64,000 nt of DNA from Robertmurraya korlensis (GCF_023715225.1 NZ_JAMBNS010000005.1:62001-126000), one strand, 5' to 3'; shown: positions 26,613 through 36,513, numbered from the stretch's first letter. The notes: a model not told the origin generated them from the sequence alone. Numbers and translations: made by a program.

Positions 26613-28076
26613 GTGAAGGCTATTAAACTTTCTTCAAAAATCCTCTCTCTATTTAAGAGAATTGTAGGAGAAGAGAATGTTCAAATATCATTAGCACAGC
26701 GATTAGCGTATTCTTATGACGCAACAGCTATGTATCAATCCATGCCTGAAGCTGTGGTGTCTCCGAGAAATACAAAAGAGGTAGTTGAAATTGTTCGACT
26801 ATGTAACTCGCAAAAAATTCCAATTGTCCCGAGAGGCTCCGGAACCAATCTTGCTGCAGGAACTGTCCCAACCTTTGGGGGAATTGTTCTATTATTTAAA
26901 AACATGAACAGAATACTAGAATTAGACGAAGAGAATTTGACTTTAACGGTTCAGCCAGGAGTAATTACAAAAGATTTAATTGAGCATGTTGAGAAGTTTG
27001 GGCTCTTTTACCCACCAGACCCCAGCTCTATGAAAATATCTACCATCGGTGGAAACATCAATGAAAACTCAGGTGGTCTTCGAGGGTTAAAATATGGAGT
27101 AACCCGCGACTATGTTTCTGGGCTCGAGGTAGTCCTTCCAAATGGTGATGTGGTGAGAACAGGGGGCAAACTAGCTAAGGATGTTGCAGGTTACGACTTG
27201 ACCAGCCTTTTTGTAGGATCGGAAGGAACCCTTGGTATCGTTACTGAGGCTACCCTTTCATTGGTTCCTCTTCCGGAATATAAGGAAACCATGATTGCTT
27301 ACTATGACTCTTTAGAACATGCAGCAGAAACCGTTTCTCAAATTATTGCCTCAAAGATTATACCAACAACATTAGAATTCATGGATCAAGCGACGATTGA
27401 AGTTGTTGAGGACTTTGCTAAGATCGGTCTACCAACTGACGTTGAGGCAATTCTACTTATAGAACAAGATGGGCCTCAGTCCATTGTTCAACAAGAGATG
27501 CAGCAAATGGAGAAGATTTGTCAACAAAATAGGGCAAGAAAGGTCATCCTAGCAAGCAATCAAGAAGAAGCTGAGGAGCTAAGAACAGCCAGACGGGCTG
27601 CACTTTCTGCACTAGCAAGAAAGTCACCAACCACCATACTTGAGGATGCCACAGTTCCCCGATCAAAAATCGCAGAAATGGTAAGGGAAATAGGGAAAAT
27701 CGCATCCAAATATAATGTGAAAATTTGTACCTTTGGCCATGCGGGAGATGGAAATTTACATCCTACCTGTTTAACTGATGCTAGAAATCATGATGAAATG
27801 GAGCGGGTTGAACAAGCCTTTGCTGAAATATTCCAGGTATCAATAGAGCTTGGGGGAACCATTACCGGTGAACATGGCGTAGGAGAAATGAAAGCGCCTT
27901 ATCTTGAATGGAAGCTCGGGAGGGAAGGGATTGAGGTCATGAAAAAAATAAAAGACAGCATTGATCCATACCACCTGTTCAATCCAGGCAAGATATTTGC
28001 AAAAAGTACAAAGAAACGTGTGGTGGTAGAAAGTGACACAAACAGTCACACAGCAAAAGATCAGGCAAGGGTTTAA
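26613..28076 (+). CDS. glcD: FAD-linked oxidase, GlcD subunit (glycolate/D-lactate oxidase type)
   Basis: A 487-residue flavoprotein oxidising 2-hydroxy acids. The FAD_binding_4 domain carries IVPRGSGTNLAAGT, YPPDPSSMKISTIGG and FVGSEGTLGIVTEA. The C-terminal oxidase domain has FGHAGDGNLHP and the catalytic EHGVGEMKAPYL, with FNPGKIF near the end. The GTG start at 26613 follows AGGAATGA; no ATG is suitable. It overlaps glcF by 44 bp and leads the TRAP transporter operon. Glycolate, D-lactate or a longer 2-hydroxy acid could be the substrate. Confidence 0.92.
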   Translation: MKAIKLSSKILSLFKRIVGEENVQISLAQRLAYSYDATAMYQSMPEAVVSPRNTKEVVEIVRLCNSQKIPIVPRGSGTNLAAGTVPTFGGIVLLFKNMNRILELDEENLTLTVQPGVITKDLIEHVEKFGLFYPPDPSSMKISTIGGNINENSGGLRGLKYGVTRDYVSGLEVVLPNGDVVRTGGKLAKDVAGYDLTSLFVGSEGTLGIVTEATLSLVPLPEYKETMIAYYDSLEHAAETVSQIIASKIIPTTLEFMDQATIEVVEDFAKIGLPTDVEAILLIEQDGPQSIVQQEMQQMEKICQQNRARKVILASNQEEAEELRTARRAALSALARKSPTTILEDATVPRSKIAEMVREIGKIASKYNVKICTFGHAGDGNLHPTCLTDARNHDEMERVEQAFAEIFQVSIELGGTITGEHGVGEMKAPYLEWKLGREGIEVMKKIKDSIDPYHLFNPGKIFAKSTKKRVVVESDTNSHTAKDQARV

Positions 28077-29370
28077 AGACGCCATACAAGAGGAGAGCTT
28101 ACTCGATTGTATGCGGTGCGGGTTTTGTTTACCCTCTTGTCCTACATATGTGCATACCAATTATGATGAAACACATTCTCCGAGAGGCAGAATAGCTCTT
28201 ATGAAGGCCGTACGTGAGGGTCTTATACCATGGGATGATGATGTTGAGCATTCCTTCAACGTGTGCCTTGGTTGTAGAGCCTGCGAGCCTGCCTGTCCGG
28301 CAGGGGTTCAATATGGTCACATGTTAGAAAGTGCAAGAGCAGTAGTAAAAGAGGTAAAGAAAACGGGTATTATCGAAAAGACCGTCCGAAATGTGGCATT
28401 TAACCATTTGTTTCAAGATCAGAAGAAGCTAAGCCGAGCTACGAACCTTTTACACTATTACCAACGTACAGGTGTTCAAAAGATTGCAAGAAAAATAGGC
28501 TTCTTATCCTTATTTCCAGAACAGATGAGAGGAATGGAAAAGATTCTCCCAACTGTACCGAACCAGAAGGATCTAAAAGAAAGAGGAACATATTTTTCCG
28601 CAATAGGGGAGACAAAGGCAACGGTTGCCTTTTTTACTGGTTGTTTAATGGATACGCTGTTTACCGAAACCAACAACTCAACCATCAAATTTTTGCAACA
28701 TGCTGGTTGTGCTGTTTATATACCAAAAGATCAAGCCTGCTGTGGTGCGTTGCATGCACATAGTGGTGAAAAAAAGAGTGCCATCACACTAGCCAAACGA
28801 AATATCGAGGCGTTTGAATCCTTGTCAGTAGATTTTGTTGTTAATAATGCGGGAGGATGTGGCGCATTTTTACACGATTATCCTTATTTATTTGAACAAG
28901 AATCTAACTGGCAAAGTAGGGCGAAAGTTTTTCAGCAAAAGGTCACAGACATTTCGACTATTTTGTCAAAACTGGAGTTTAGCAACTTTAAGTTAAAAGC
29001 CAAAGTACCGGTAGTCATTACTTATCAGGACTCCTGTCATTTGCGAAATGTAACCAAAGTTATATCGGAACCAAGGAAATTACTAAAGTCCATTGAAAAC
29101 GCATACTTTGTTGAACTTGATGGAGCGGATCAATGTTGTGGATCAGCAGGAATCTACAATCTCCTTCAAAGTGAAATGTCCATGAAAATACTCGATGACA
29201 AAATGGAAAAAGTGAAAGATACCAAAGCAACCGTGGTGATTACATCTAATCCAGGTTGTCTACTGCAAATGAAACTCGGAATTGAGCGATCAGGTTTATC
29301 ATCTCAGATGGAGTCCATGCACATAGTAGATTTTCTGTCAGATTACGTCTCTTTTGAGATGTCTGAATAA
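28033..29370 (+). CDS. glcF: Glycolate oxidase iron-sulfur subunit GlcF-like
   Basis: A 445-residue Fe-S partner of GlcD. Two 4Fe-4S ferredoxin motifs are at the N-terminus (CMRCGFCLPSCPTY; CLGCRACEPACPAG). Two CCG (DUF224/heterodisulfide reductase) domains follow, with QACCGALHAHSG and ADQCCGSAGIYN. GTG start inside the end of glcD implies translational coupling. It passes electrons from GlcD to the quinone pool or another acceptor. Confidence 0.93.
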   Translation: MTQTVTQQKIRQGFKDAIQEESLLDCMRCGFCLPSCPTYVHTNYDETHSPRGRIALMKAVREGLIPWDDDVEHSFNVCLGCRACEPACPAGVQYGHMLESARAVVKEVKKTGIIEKTVRNVAFNHLFQDQKKLSRATNLLHYYQRTGVQKIARKIGFLSLFPEQMRGMEKILPTVPNQKDLKERGTYFSAIGETKATVAFFTGCLMDTLFTETNNSTIKFLQHAGCAVYIPKDQACCGALHAHSGEKKSAITLAKRNIEAFESLSVDFVVNNAGGCGAFLHDYPYLFEQESNWQSRAKVFQQKVTDISTILSKLEFSNFKLKAKVPVVITYQDSCHLRNVTKVISEPRKLLKSIENAYFVELDGADQCCGSAGIYNLLQSEMSMKILDDKMEKVKDTKATVVITSNPGCLLQMKLGIERSGLSSQMESMHIVDFLSDYVSFEMSE

Positions 29371-29401
29371 TAGAAAAATTAAAATCTAAGGGGGATTTAC
29401 A

Positions 29402-30418
29402 TTGAAAAAACGATCATTATTTCTCACGATGATCTTAGTTCTGTCGTTGGTACTATCAGCCTGTGGTCAAGCGGCAACAGGTGGAGATGCAGCTAAAGAT
29501 AAGGAGTATAATCTGAAAATGTCTGTAACCGTAGGGGAGTCTTCTACTTGGTTTGAAGGAGCAAAAAAGCTGGCTGCGGATCTAGAGGAGCAATCGGATG
29601 GACGTATTAAAATGGAAGTGTATCCAAATGAGCAGCTTTCTGGTGGGGACTCTGGTAAAGGGGTTGAATTATTAGTAAAAGGGTCAACAGATTTAAGTTT
29701 CCATTCAACAATCATTTATTCGATTCTTGATGAAAGATTAGGTGTGGTAAGTGCTCCGTTCTTATTCAAGGATTTAAATGAAGTTGATACTGCTTTTAAT
29801 GGTGAGCCTGGGGAAGCAATTAAAGAAATCCTTCGTGAAAAAGGAATTGAAACACTCGGTTTCGGACAAAACGGTTTCCGTCAGTTAACGAACAGTAAAG
29901 TTGAAGTGAAAACTTCCGATGATTTAAAAGGGTTAAAAGTACGTATTCCTGGGATCACCATGTACACAGACCTTTGGACTCAACTAGGTTCCAACCCAAC
30001 TGCCATGACATTTTCTGAAGTATTTACCTCTCTTCAACAAGGTACGATTGATGGACAAGAAAATCCAATTGACGTGATTCACTCTGCTAAATTAAATGAA
30101 GTTCAAGACTATATTACCATGTGGAACTACTCTTATGATCCACTTGTTCTTGGAATTAATAAGAAAACCTTAGAATCAATGAGTAAAGAAGACCAGGAGC
30201 TAATTAAAAAGCTTGGGGCTGAAGCGGCAGCATACCAAGTTGAACTTGCACGTGAGAAAGAAGCAAAACAAATTGAAGAATTAGAAGCAGCTGGAATGAA
30301 GTTTTATTACCCTTCAGAAGCTGATTTGAAGGACTTTAGTGAAGCGGTTCAACCAATCTATAAAAAATATGAAAGTGTTTGGGGAGAAGATTTGCTTAAC
30401 GCGTTTCTTTCTAAATAA
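29402..30418 (+). CDS. dctP: TRAP transporter solute-binding lipoprotein, DctP family
   Basis: A 338-residue extracytoplasmic receptor with a lipoprotein signal: hydrophobic LFLTMILVLSLV then lipobox LSAC (Cys about residue 21). The mature part has the DctP pattern (GADDSGKG-like GGDSGKGVELLVKGSTDL; LKGLKVRIPG; the Arg in KVRIP contacts the substrate carboxylate in known DctP proteins; EVFTSLQQGTIDGQENP). TTG start with GGGGGAT. First gene of the DctPQM set; it would bind the organic acid used by the operon. Confidence 0.95.
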   Translation: MKKRSLFLTMILVLSLVLSACGQAATGGDAAKDKEYNLKMSVTVGESSTWFEGAKKLAADLEEQSDGRIKMEVYPNEQLSGGDSGKGVELLVKGSTDLSFHSTIIYSILDERLGVVSAPFLFKDLNEVDTAFNGEPGEAIKEILREKGIETLGFGQNGFRQLTNSKVEVKTSDDLKGLKVRIPGITMYTDLWTQLGSNPTAMTFSEVFTSLQQGTIDGQENPIDVIHSAKLNEVQDYITMWNYSYDPLVLGINKKTLESMSKEDQELIKKLGAEAAAYQVELAREKEAKQIEELEAAGMKFYYPSEADLKDFSEAVQPIYKKYESVWGEDLLNAFLSK

Positions 30419-30435
30419 AGAAAGGATGTGAATAT

Positions 30436-30921
30436 ATGTCCAAGGTTCTAACCCGAATAGAAGAAAACATCTTAGTTTTTACTTTTTCAGTTATGTGTAT
30501 CATTGCATTTGCCAATGTAATATCAAGGTACTTTCTTAACTATTCATTGGCTTTTACAGAAGAGGTAACCATTAATTTGTTTGTTTTACTAACGTTTCTA
30601 GGAACTTCAGTTGGGGTGCGCAATCATGCGCATCTCGGCTTTACCCTTATATATGACAAGGCAAATGATATGGGGAAAAAGTTTTTATGTGTATTCTCAA
30701 GCTTGATCACATGTGCCTTGTTCATTCTTCTGACCTATTATGGAGTCAAGATGGTACAGTTTCAACTAATGTTGAACCAAACAACTCCAGCCATGGGGTG
30801 GCCTCAATGGGTATTTACATTAGCATTTCCAATCGGTTGTTGTTTCTGCATTTTCCGTGTCATTGAGAGCTTTATAAAGGAATTTAAGACCCTCTCAATG
30901 GAAGGGAGCGAACGAGTATGA
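30436..30921 (+). CDS. dctQ: TRAP transporter small permease, DctQ family
   Basis: A 161-residue protein with four membrane segments, starting SKVLTRIEENILVFTFSVMC; the conserved FAEEV-like FTEEVTINLFVLLTFLGTSVG is present. ATG 30436 follows AAAGGATG. Overlaps dctM by 4 bp (ATGA). Together with DctM it forms the Na+-driven membrane part. Confidence 0.93.
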   Translation: MSKVLTRIEENILVFTFSVMCIIAFANVISRYFLNYSLAFTEEVTINLFVLLTFLGTSVGVRNHAHLGFTLIYDKANDMGKKFLCVFSSLITCALFILLTYYGVKMVQFQLMLNQTTPAMGWPQWVFTLAFPIGCCFCIFRVIESFIKEFKTLSMEGSERV

Positions 30922-32258
30922 TCGCACTTATTTTGTTTGGTTTGTTTTTTATTTTAATCTTTATGCGTGTTCCGATTGCTGTGTCCTTAGCGGTCTCATC
31001 CATAACCGCATTGCTCGTGTCGAGTGGGATGCTAGGCCTCGAATTTGTAGCAGACATTATGTTTACCAGTGTGGGGAAATTCACCTTGCTTGCGATTCCG
31101 TTTTTTATTTTGGCCGGAGTGATCATGGAACATGCAGGAATCTCAAAGAGACTAATAAATTTGGCCGATGTCTGTCTCGGACATAAGAAAAGTGGAATTG
31201 TTTTTGTAACCGTATTAACGGCTATTTTCTTTGCTGCCATCTCGGGTTCTGGACCTGCAACCGTAGCGGCAATTGGAGGAATTTTAGTTCCAGCACTTGT
31301 TAAAAGTGGGTATAAAAAGGAAACAGCTGGTGCATTAGTCGCTACGTCGGGATCAATGGGAATTGTTATTCCCCCAAGTATTGCATTAATTGTTTTTGCT
31401 GTTGTTGCTGGTGATCAAATTCCTGTGTCCATTGCTAGGCTATTTATCGCGGGAGTTATACCTGGTTTACTAATGGGAATTGGCTTTATTCTCGCGGCTT
31501 TGTATATTCGAAGTAGGGATGATAAAAAGAAATTGCTTTCAACCAGTCAAGCAGAATTGGAAGTTTCAGCAACACGTGAAAAAGCTACGCCTCAGGAAGT
31601 ATGGCACGCATTTGCGGATACGTTTTGGGGTCTTCTCATTCCGGTCATTATTTTAGGTGGAATTTATGGAGGAGTGTTTACACCTACTGAAGCAGCGGTT
31701 GTTTCGGTGATTTACGGCTTACTAGTAGGCTTTTTCATTTATAAAGAGCTTTCTCTTAAAAAACTCTACCGAATCATGGTGGATGCATCTATTCAAACAG
31801 CAGTGGTTATGTTTATTGTGAGTGCAGCCTCTGTCTTTGCCTACATCATCACGACAGAACAAGTAGCGAGACAGGCGTCTGACCTGTTATTAGGGATGAC
31901 GGACAATAAATATGCCATCCTACTAATCTTAAATATTTTGTTATTAATTGCAGGCGCGTTTATCGATGCTATTTCTGCTTTTTATATTTTCGTCCCAATC
32001 TTACTTCCAATTATGTTATTCCTTGACGTAGATCCAACTGTTTTCGGATTATTTATGACCGTGAATCTAGCTATTGGGTTATTTACTCCTCCCGTTGGTA
32101 TCAATTTGTATGTCGCTTGTGGGATTTCAAATACATCCTTAAGTAAACTTTCAAAAGCGTCTGTTCCGTTTTTAATTGCATCCATAATCGTGTTGTTAAT
32201 TATTACGTATATTCCAGCCGTATCAACATTTTTACCTGACTTATTAGGTGTTAAATAA
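30918..32258 (+). CDS. dctM: TRAP transporter large permease, DctM family
   Basis: A 446-residue permease with about 12-13 membrane segments. Family motifs: MRVPIAVSLAVSS, IPFFILAGVIMEHAGIS, AISGSGPATVAAIGGILVPAL, SGSMGIVIPPSIALIVF, GGIYGGVFTPTEAAVV and FTPPVGINLYV. Translationally coupled to dctQ. Complete, no oddities. Confidence 0.95.
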   Translation: MIALILFGLFFILIFMRVPIAVSLAVSSITALLVSSGMLGLEFVADIMFTSVGKFTLLAIPFFILAGVIMEHAGISKRLINLADVCLGHKKSGIVFVTVLTAIFFAAISGSGPATVAAIGGILVPALVKSGYKKETAGALVATSGSMGIVIPPSIALIVFAVVAGDQIPVSIARLFIAGVIPGLLMGIGFILAALYIRSRDDKKKLLSTSQAELEVSATREKATPQEVWHAFADTFWGLLIPVIILGGIYGGVFTPTEAAVVSVIYGLLVGFFIYKELSLKKLYRIMVDASIQTAVVMFIVSAASVFAYIITTEQVARQASDLLLGMTDNKYAILLILNILLLIAGAFIDAISAFYIFVPILLPIMLFLDVDPTVFGLFMTVNLAIGLFTPPVGINLYVACGISNTSLSKLSKASVPFLIASIIVLLIITYIPAVSTFLPDLLGVK

Positions 32259-32274
32259 AAAGGAGGAATACAAG

Positions 32275-33042
32275 ATGAACTTACAAAATCAAGTTGCTAT
32301 TATAACGGGAGCCGCAGGTGGTATTGGAGCGGCTTCCGCCATTAAGTTGGCTAGTTATGGTGCCCATGTTGTTTTGGTTGATCTATTGGATTGTAATGAT
32401 ACGGAAAGAAAGATTCATGAACTAAATAAAGGGGTTGAAGTACTTCAGAAGGCTGGGGATATCAGGGACGCAACATTTGTAAAAGAGGTAGTGAAGGAAA
32501 CGGCCGATAAGTTTAAAGAGATTCATATTCTAGTAAATAATGCAGGAACATGTGCGAGAGTTGATTTAGAGGAGATCACAGAGGAAGCTTGGGATCGCGA
32601 TCTTAGCACAAACTTAAAAGCTACGTTTTTCTTTATGCAGGCAGTGATTTATCCATATATGAAACAGCAACAATATGGACGCATTGTTAACATAAGTTCC
32701 ATTTCTGGTATGAATGGCGGACATACCTCATCGTTTTCACCCGATTCGAAAAAGGGACGTTCTGGCCCTGCATACGCTGCATCAAAAGGCGGAGTGATTG
32801 CTTTAACAAAATGGGTGGCAAAAGAAGTGGGTGATCTCGGAATCACTTGTAACTCAGTAGCTCCTGGTGCAACAGAAACAGGAATCACAGCGGGAGTTAA
32901 CTACTCATTGGATAACCAGGTGATCAAACGAATGGGGCTACCTGAGGATATCGCTGAGGCCGTTTTATATTTTTCTTCACCAGGTTCTGGTTATACAACG
33001 GGTCAAGTGTTAAAGGTGTGTGGTGGTGGCAGTATTGGATAA
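32275..33042 (+). CDS. Short-chain dehydrogenase/reductase (SDR), FabG-like
   Basis: A 255-residue classical SDR: NAD(P) motif TGAAGGIGAASA, NNAGTC, catalytic Ser in NISSISG and YAASKGG (Tyr-x-x-x-Lys). ATG 32275 with AGGAGG was chosen; the frame extends back to 32248 inside dctM. Within this operon it likely oxidises a 3-hydroxyacyl-CoA or a related alcohol before thiolysis; that role is inferred from the downstream ligase and thiolase. Confidence 0.92.
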   Translation: MNLQNQVAIITGAAGGIGAASAIKLASYGAHVVLVDLLDCNDTERKIHELNKGVEVLQKAGDIRDATFVKEVVKETADKFKEIHILVNNAGTCARVDLEEITEEAWDRDLSTNLKATFFFMQAVIYPYMKQQQYGRIVNISSISGMNGGHTSSFSPDSKKGRSGPAYAASKGGVIALTKWVAKEVGDLGITCNSVAPGATETGITAGVNYSLDNQVIKRMGLPEDIAEAVLYFSSPGSGYTTGQVLKVCGGGSIG

Positions 33043-33532
33043 GAAGGATAACATCCTTTACAAATCCGTACAGTCAAGTGTTGATCAACAAAAGGGTATT
33101 CTTATGGGCAGGCTTACAAGTGAGGTTGATTTATTAGAAGGAATCCTTTCTGCATGCAAGGAACATGGTATTACTGCAGGTAATGTCAGCTGCATTGGGT
33201 CATTAAAAAAAGTTACTTTAGTACAATTGTGTATTGATGACGGTAATTTAAACTACACAAAACCCATACTCTGGGATTATCCAGTTGAATTGTTATCGGG
33301 AACCGGTTTTATTGGACGGAGTTTCGATGGGGAACTGGATCTTCACTTCCATGGAACGTATGTGAATCATAAAGGAGAAATTTCCGGGGGACATTTTTTA
33401 AAGGGGAAAAATCCAACAGCTATTACCGTTGAATTTATTGTCCATTTTTCAAATAAAATGGTTCTCCAGCGAGAAAATGATCAGGAATGGGGACTTCCTG
33501 TTTTCCAATTTCGAGACGGAGGTGTTCAGTAA
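33020..33532 (+). CDS. PPC/DUF296 domain protein
   Basis: A 170-residue protein with a PPC (plants and prokaryotes conserved) domain: GRLTSEVDLLEGILSACKEHGI, GNVSCIGSLKKV, and the His-rich strand LDLHFHGTY followed by GEISGGHFL. Starts at GTG inside the SDR gene (23-bp overlap). Bacterial stand-alone PPC proteins are of unknown function; the conserved His cluster suggests metal or small-ligand binding. Its place between an SDR and a CoA ligase suggests a role in the pathway or in sensing an intermediate. Confidence 0.8.
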   Translation: MVVAVLDKKDNILYKSVQSSVDQQKGILMGRLTSEVDLLEGILSACKEHGITAGNVSCIGSLKKVTLVQLCIDDGNLNYTKPILWDYPVELLSGTGFIGRSFDGELDLHFHGTYVNHKGEISGGHFLKGKNPTAITVEFIVHFSNKMVLQRENDQEWGLPVFQFRDGGVQ

Positions 33533-33533
33533 A

Positions 33534-35021
33534 GTGGAAACAATCGGCAGTCAAGCTAGAAAGGCCATACGAAATCATTCGAATAAGGTGGCTGTGAAGT
33601 TCAAAGATATTCAATATACGTATAATGAACTTGGAAAGAGAGCTTTTTCAATAGCCCATGCACTGATGGCAGCGGGTTTAACAAAAGGAGATCGGGTCGG
33701 TATACTGATGTCCAATCGACATGAGCATATTGAATTAGATTTAGCTGCAGCATTTGGAGGCTTTGTTAAGGTACCACTGAATTACCGTCTACATCCAAAA
33801 GAGCATGAGTATATGATTGAGCAATCCGGGCTTCAATTGTTAATAGGAGAACGTGAACTCATCGATCCGATTGTTACGGATGTGAATCGCGTTTATATTG
33901 GAGAAGGGTATGAACAATGGCTGAGCGCTCACTCAGATGATACTGATCCAGCTATTGACGTAAGTGAGGATGACTTATTTGCGATTATGTATACTTCAGG
34001 AACGACTGGAAAACCCAAAGGAGTTATGTTAAGCCACCGAAATATGTTATCTAGTGCTTTGTCGCTAAGCATGGTTTGTGAGGTGAGAGCAGAGGATGTG
34101 GTTGGGCATGTGGCACCGTTAACACACGGAAGCAATTTTTTATCACATGTGTCTTGGTTACATGGGTTAACACAGGTGGTGTTTGATAAGTTTCAACCGG
34201 AGGATTTTCTTGATGATATCGAGAAGGAACAGGTTTCCGTAATCTTCATGGTCCCAACGATGGTGAATCTCATGATTCAGCATCCATCTTTTGAAGCTCG
34301 TAAACTCAGATCCATCAAGTCTATTAATATGGCTGGTTCGCCGATTGCAGCGAGTAAATTACAGCTAGCATTAGAAAAATTGGGACCAAAGTTTATCGAG
34401 ACATATGGGCAGGTTGAAGCACCCATGACCATTTCGATGATGCCAAGGGATGAACTAGGGAAAAGATTTGAATCTTGCGGAAGAATCGGTACTTTTGTGG
34501 ATGTAAGAATTGTAGATGATAAAGGAAATGATGTTGAAACAGGAGCGGTTGGGGAAGTTATCTGTAAAGGTTCTCTTGTCATGAAGGGATATTGGAATAA
34601 TCCTGAAGCGACTAACAACACGTTAAAGGATGGTTGGCTTTACACAGGTGACCTGGGGTGGCTTGATGAAGCAGGGTTCCTTCATCTTGTTGACCGAAAG
34701 AAGGATGTTATTATATCAGGTGGTGTGAACATCTATCCTCGTGAAGTGGAGGAAGTATTAAATTTGCATCCTGGAGTAAAAGAAACATGTGTAATTGGGC
34801 AACCTGATGAGAAGTGGGGAGAATCGGTTACTGCTTACGTGGTTCCTAATGAGGGGCAACAAGTCAATGAGGAGGACTTACTTACCCTTTGTAAAAATAA
34901 TTTGGCTAGTTTTAAAAAGCCGCAAACTATTTATCTAGTAAAGTCACTTCCGAAAAGCTCTTATGGAAAAATATTAAAACGTGAGTTGCGGGAACTAGAG
35001 CAAAAGGGGGTCAATCCATGA
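33534..35021 (+). CDS. AMP-dependent acyl-CoA synthetase/ligase
   Basis: A 495-residue ANL-family ligase. Motifs: YTSGTTGKPKGVMLSH (phosphate loop), ETYGQVEAPM (A5), GWLYTGDLG (A7), DRKKDVIISGGVNIYPREVE (A8 hinge) and the C-terminal catalytic Lys in SYGKILKREL. The GTG start at 33534 has GGAGGTG 9 nt upstream, inside the end of the PPC gene; the longer frame from 33429 overlaps that gene out of frame and was rejected. It would activate the operon's acid to its CoA thioester. Overlaps the next gene by 4 bp. Confidence 0.92.
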   Translation: METIGSQARKAIRNHSNKVAVKFKDIQYTYNELGKRAFSIAHALMAAGLTKGDRVGILMSNRHEHIELDLAAAFGGFVKVPLNYRLHPKEHEYMIEQSGLQLLIGERELIDPIVTDVNRVYIGEGYEQWLSAHSDDTDPAIDVSEDDLFAIMYTSGTTGKPKGVMLSHRNMLSSALSLSMVCEVRAEDVVGHVAPLTHGSNFLSHVSWLHGLTQVVFDKFQPEDFLDDIEKEQVSVIFMVPTMVNLMIQHPSFEARKLRSIKSINMAGSPIAASKLQLALEKLGPKFIETYGQVEAPMTISMMPRDELGKRFESCGRIGTFVDVRIVDDKGNDVETGAVGEVICKGSLVMKGYWNNPEATNNTLKDGWLYTGDLGWLDEAGFLHLVDRKKDVIISGGVNIYPREVEEVLNLHPGVKETCVIGQPDEKWGESVTAYVVPNEGQQVNEEDLLTLCKNNLASFKKPQTIYLVKSLPKSSYGKILKRELRELEQKGVNP

Positions 35022-36154
35022 GTGTATATGTGAGTGGAGTGGGAATGACCGCCTTTGGAAACCATGAAAATGCGACATTAAAGGATCTCTTGTTAACTGC
35101 TTGTGTGGAAGCCCTGAGAGAAGCGGGACATCCAAAAATCGATGCGGTGTATATTGGGAATTTTATGGGTGGATCCATTTACAATCAAGAAATACTAGGA
35201 GCTATTGTGGTGAACGATTTAGCCTTGGGTGCTATTCCAACGGCCAAAGTCGAAGGGGCATGTGCTTCAGGTGGAATTGCTTTTCGTCAGGCTGTTTTAA
35301 TGATTGAAAGTGGAGAATATGACACCGTATTAGTTGCTGGTGCTGAAAAAATGAAGCATACAACCACAGCTAATGTGACACACGCCATAAATTCAGCAAT
35401 GGATAACGACTCTAGTGAAAAATACGCAGGGTTAACGTTCCCCGGATACTTCGGTTCGGTTGCCAATCGGTATTTTTATGAAACAGGTGCGACGAAAGAA
35501 CATCTTGCCATGGTGGCACTTAAAAATAGAGAGTATGCAGTCAAGAATCCGAAAGCACAATTTAAGAAAACGACAACGATAGATGAAATAATGAATGCGC
35601 GGCTGATTACCAATCCATTAGGACTGTTTGATTGTTCTCCTACAACAGATGGTGCAGCCGCGGTGATACTAACGAAAACTCCTACTGGAATTAAGGTGAG
35701 ATCGTCTGCTCAAGCCTCTGGACATACTCAAATGCAAGATGTTGACAACTTATTATCCCTTAGGGCAGTTAAGTTATCTGCAGATCAGGCATATGAAAAG
35801 GCCGGACTAGGACCTGAGGATATCGATGTCGTAGAATTACACGATTGTTTTAGTATGACAGAGATCATTTCAACAGAGGAATTAGGATTTGCGAAGAAGC
35901 TAGAAGGATGGCTGGCTATACAAGAGGGTAGAACAAGACATGGGGGAAAAGTGGCCATTAATACAAGTGGAGGCCTGTTATCTAAAGGGCATCCAATCGG
36001 AGCAACTGGCATTTCTCAAATCTACCAAATTGTGAAACAACTGAGAGGAACTAGTTGCAATCAAGTGGAGGGTGCTAGATTGGGACTTTCACAGAACCTT
36101 GGTGGCACAGGGTCTTATTCAACCGTACATATCCTTGAAAGGGTGGGTGAATAA
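35018..36154 (+). CDS. Thiolase-fold acyltransferase, SCP2/lipid-transfer type
   Basis: A 378-residue thiolase of the SCP2-like branch. Nucleophile Cys82 in EGACASGG, His275-Asp276 in ELHDCFSMTE and His325 in SKGHPIGATG are present, so it should be active. It is coupled to the ligase (ATGA overlap) and to a DUF35 protein immediately downstream. Thiolases of this branch work with DUF35 partners, for example BbsAB of benzylsuccinate oxidation and Ltp2-ChsH2 of sterol side-chain cleavage, often on branched substrates. Confidence 0.9.
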   Translation: MSVYVSGVGMTAFGNHENATLKDLLLTACVEALREAGHPKIDAVYIGNFMGGSIYNQEILGAIVVNDLALGAIPTAKVEGACASGGIAFRQAVLMIESGEYDTVLVAGAEKMKHTTTANVTHAINSAMDNDSSEKYAGLTFPGYFGSVANRYFYETGATKEHLAMVALKNREYAVKNPKAQFKKTTTIDEIMNARLITNPLGLFDCSPTTDGAAAVILTKTPTGIKVRSSAQASGHTQMQDVDNLLSLRAVKLSADQAYEKAGLGPEDIDVVELHDCFSMTEIISTEELGFAKKLEGWLAIQEGRTRHGGKVAINTSGGLLSKGHPIGATGISQIYQIVKQLRGTSCNQVEGARLGLSQNLGGTGSYSTVHILERVGE

Positions 36155-36468
36155 TGGACTTTATCGCATATGCTTGTTCCGATTGTAGTCATCTCTTTAC
36201 TCAAAAAAAATATTTATGTCCCAATTGTAGAAATGACCACTTCTATGAAAAAGAAGTTGTTGGCAAAGGTAGGATATACACCTATACGACCATTCACATT
36301 AGTTCACCTGATTACCAGCATTTAGCCCCCTTTAACGTCGTGCTTGTAGAGCTTGAGAATGGATTAAAGTTAACGGGTAGAATGAAAGAGGAAGTAACCA
36401 TAAATGATACAGTAGAATTAAAGGCGAAAGAAAACGGAGCCTATATTTTTCAAAAGGCTTTCACATAA
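36154..36468 (+). CDS. DUF35 zinc-ribbon/OB-fold thiolase partner
   Basis: A 104-residue protein: zinc ribbon C-x2-C...C-x2-C (YACSDCSHLF; YLCPNCRND) then the DUF35 OB-fold (GRIYTYTTIHISSPDY; FNVVLVELENGLKLTGRM). It shares one base with the thiolase stop/start (TAATG), the tightest coupling possible. DUF35 proteins bind acyl-CoA and channel it to a partner thiolase, so these two very likely form one complex. Confidence 0.93.
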   Translation: MDFIAYACSDCSHLFTQKKYLCPNCRNDHFYEKEVVGKGRIYTYTTIHISSPDYQHLAPFNVVLVELENGLKLTGRMKEEVTINDTVELKAKENGAYIFQKAFT

Positions 36469-36513
36469 TACTGTTCTCTTTTATTCGTTAATAAACCGAA
36501 AGAGGGCAATTGA

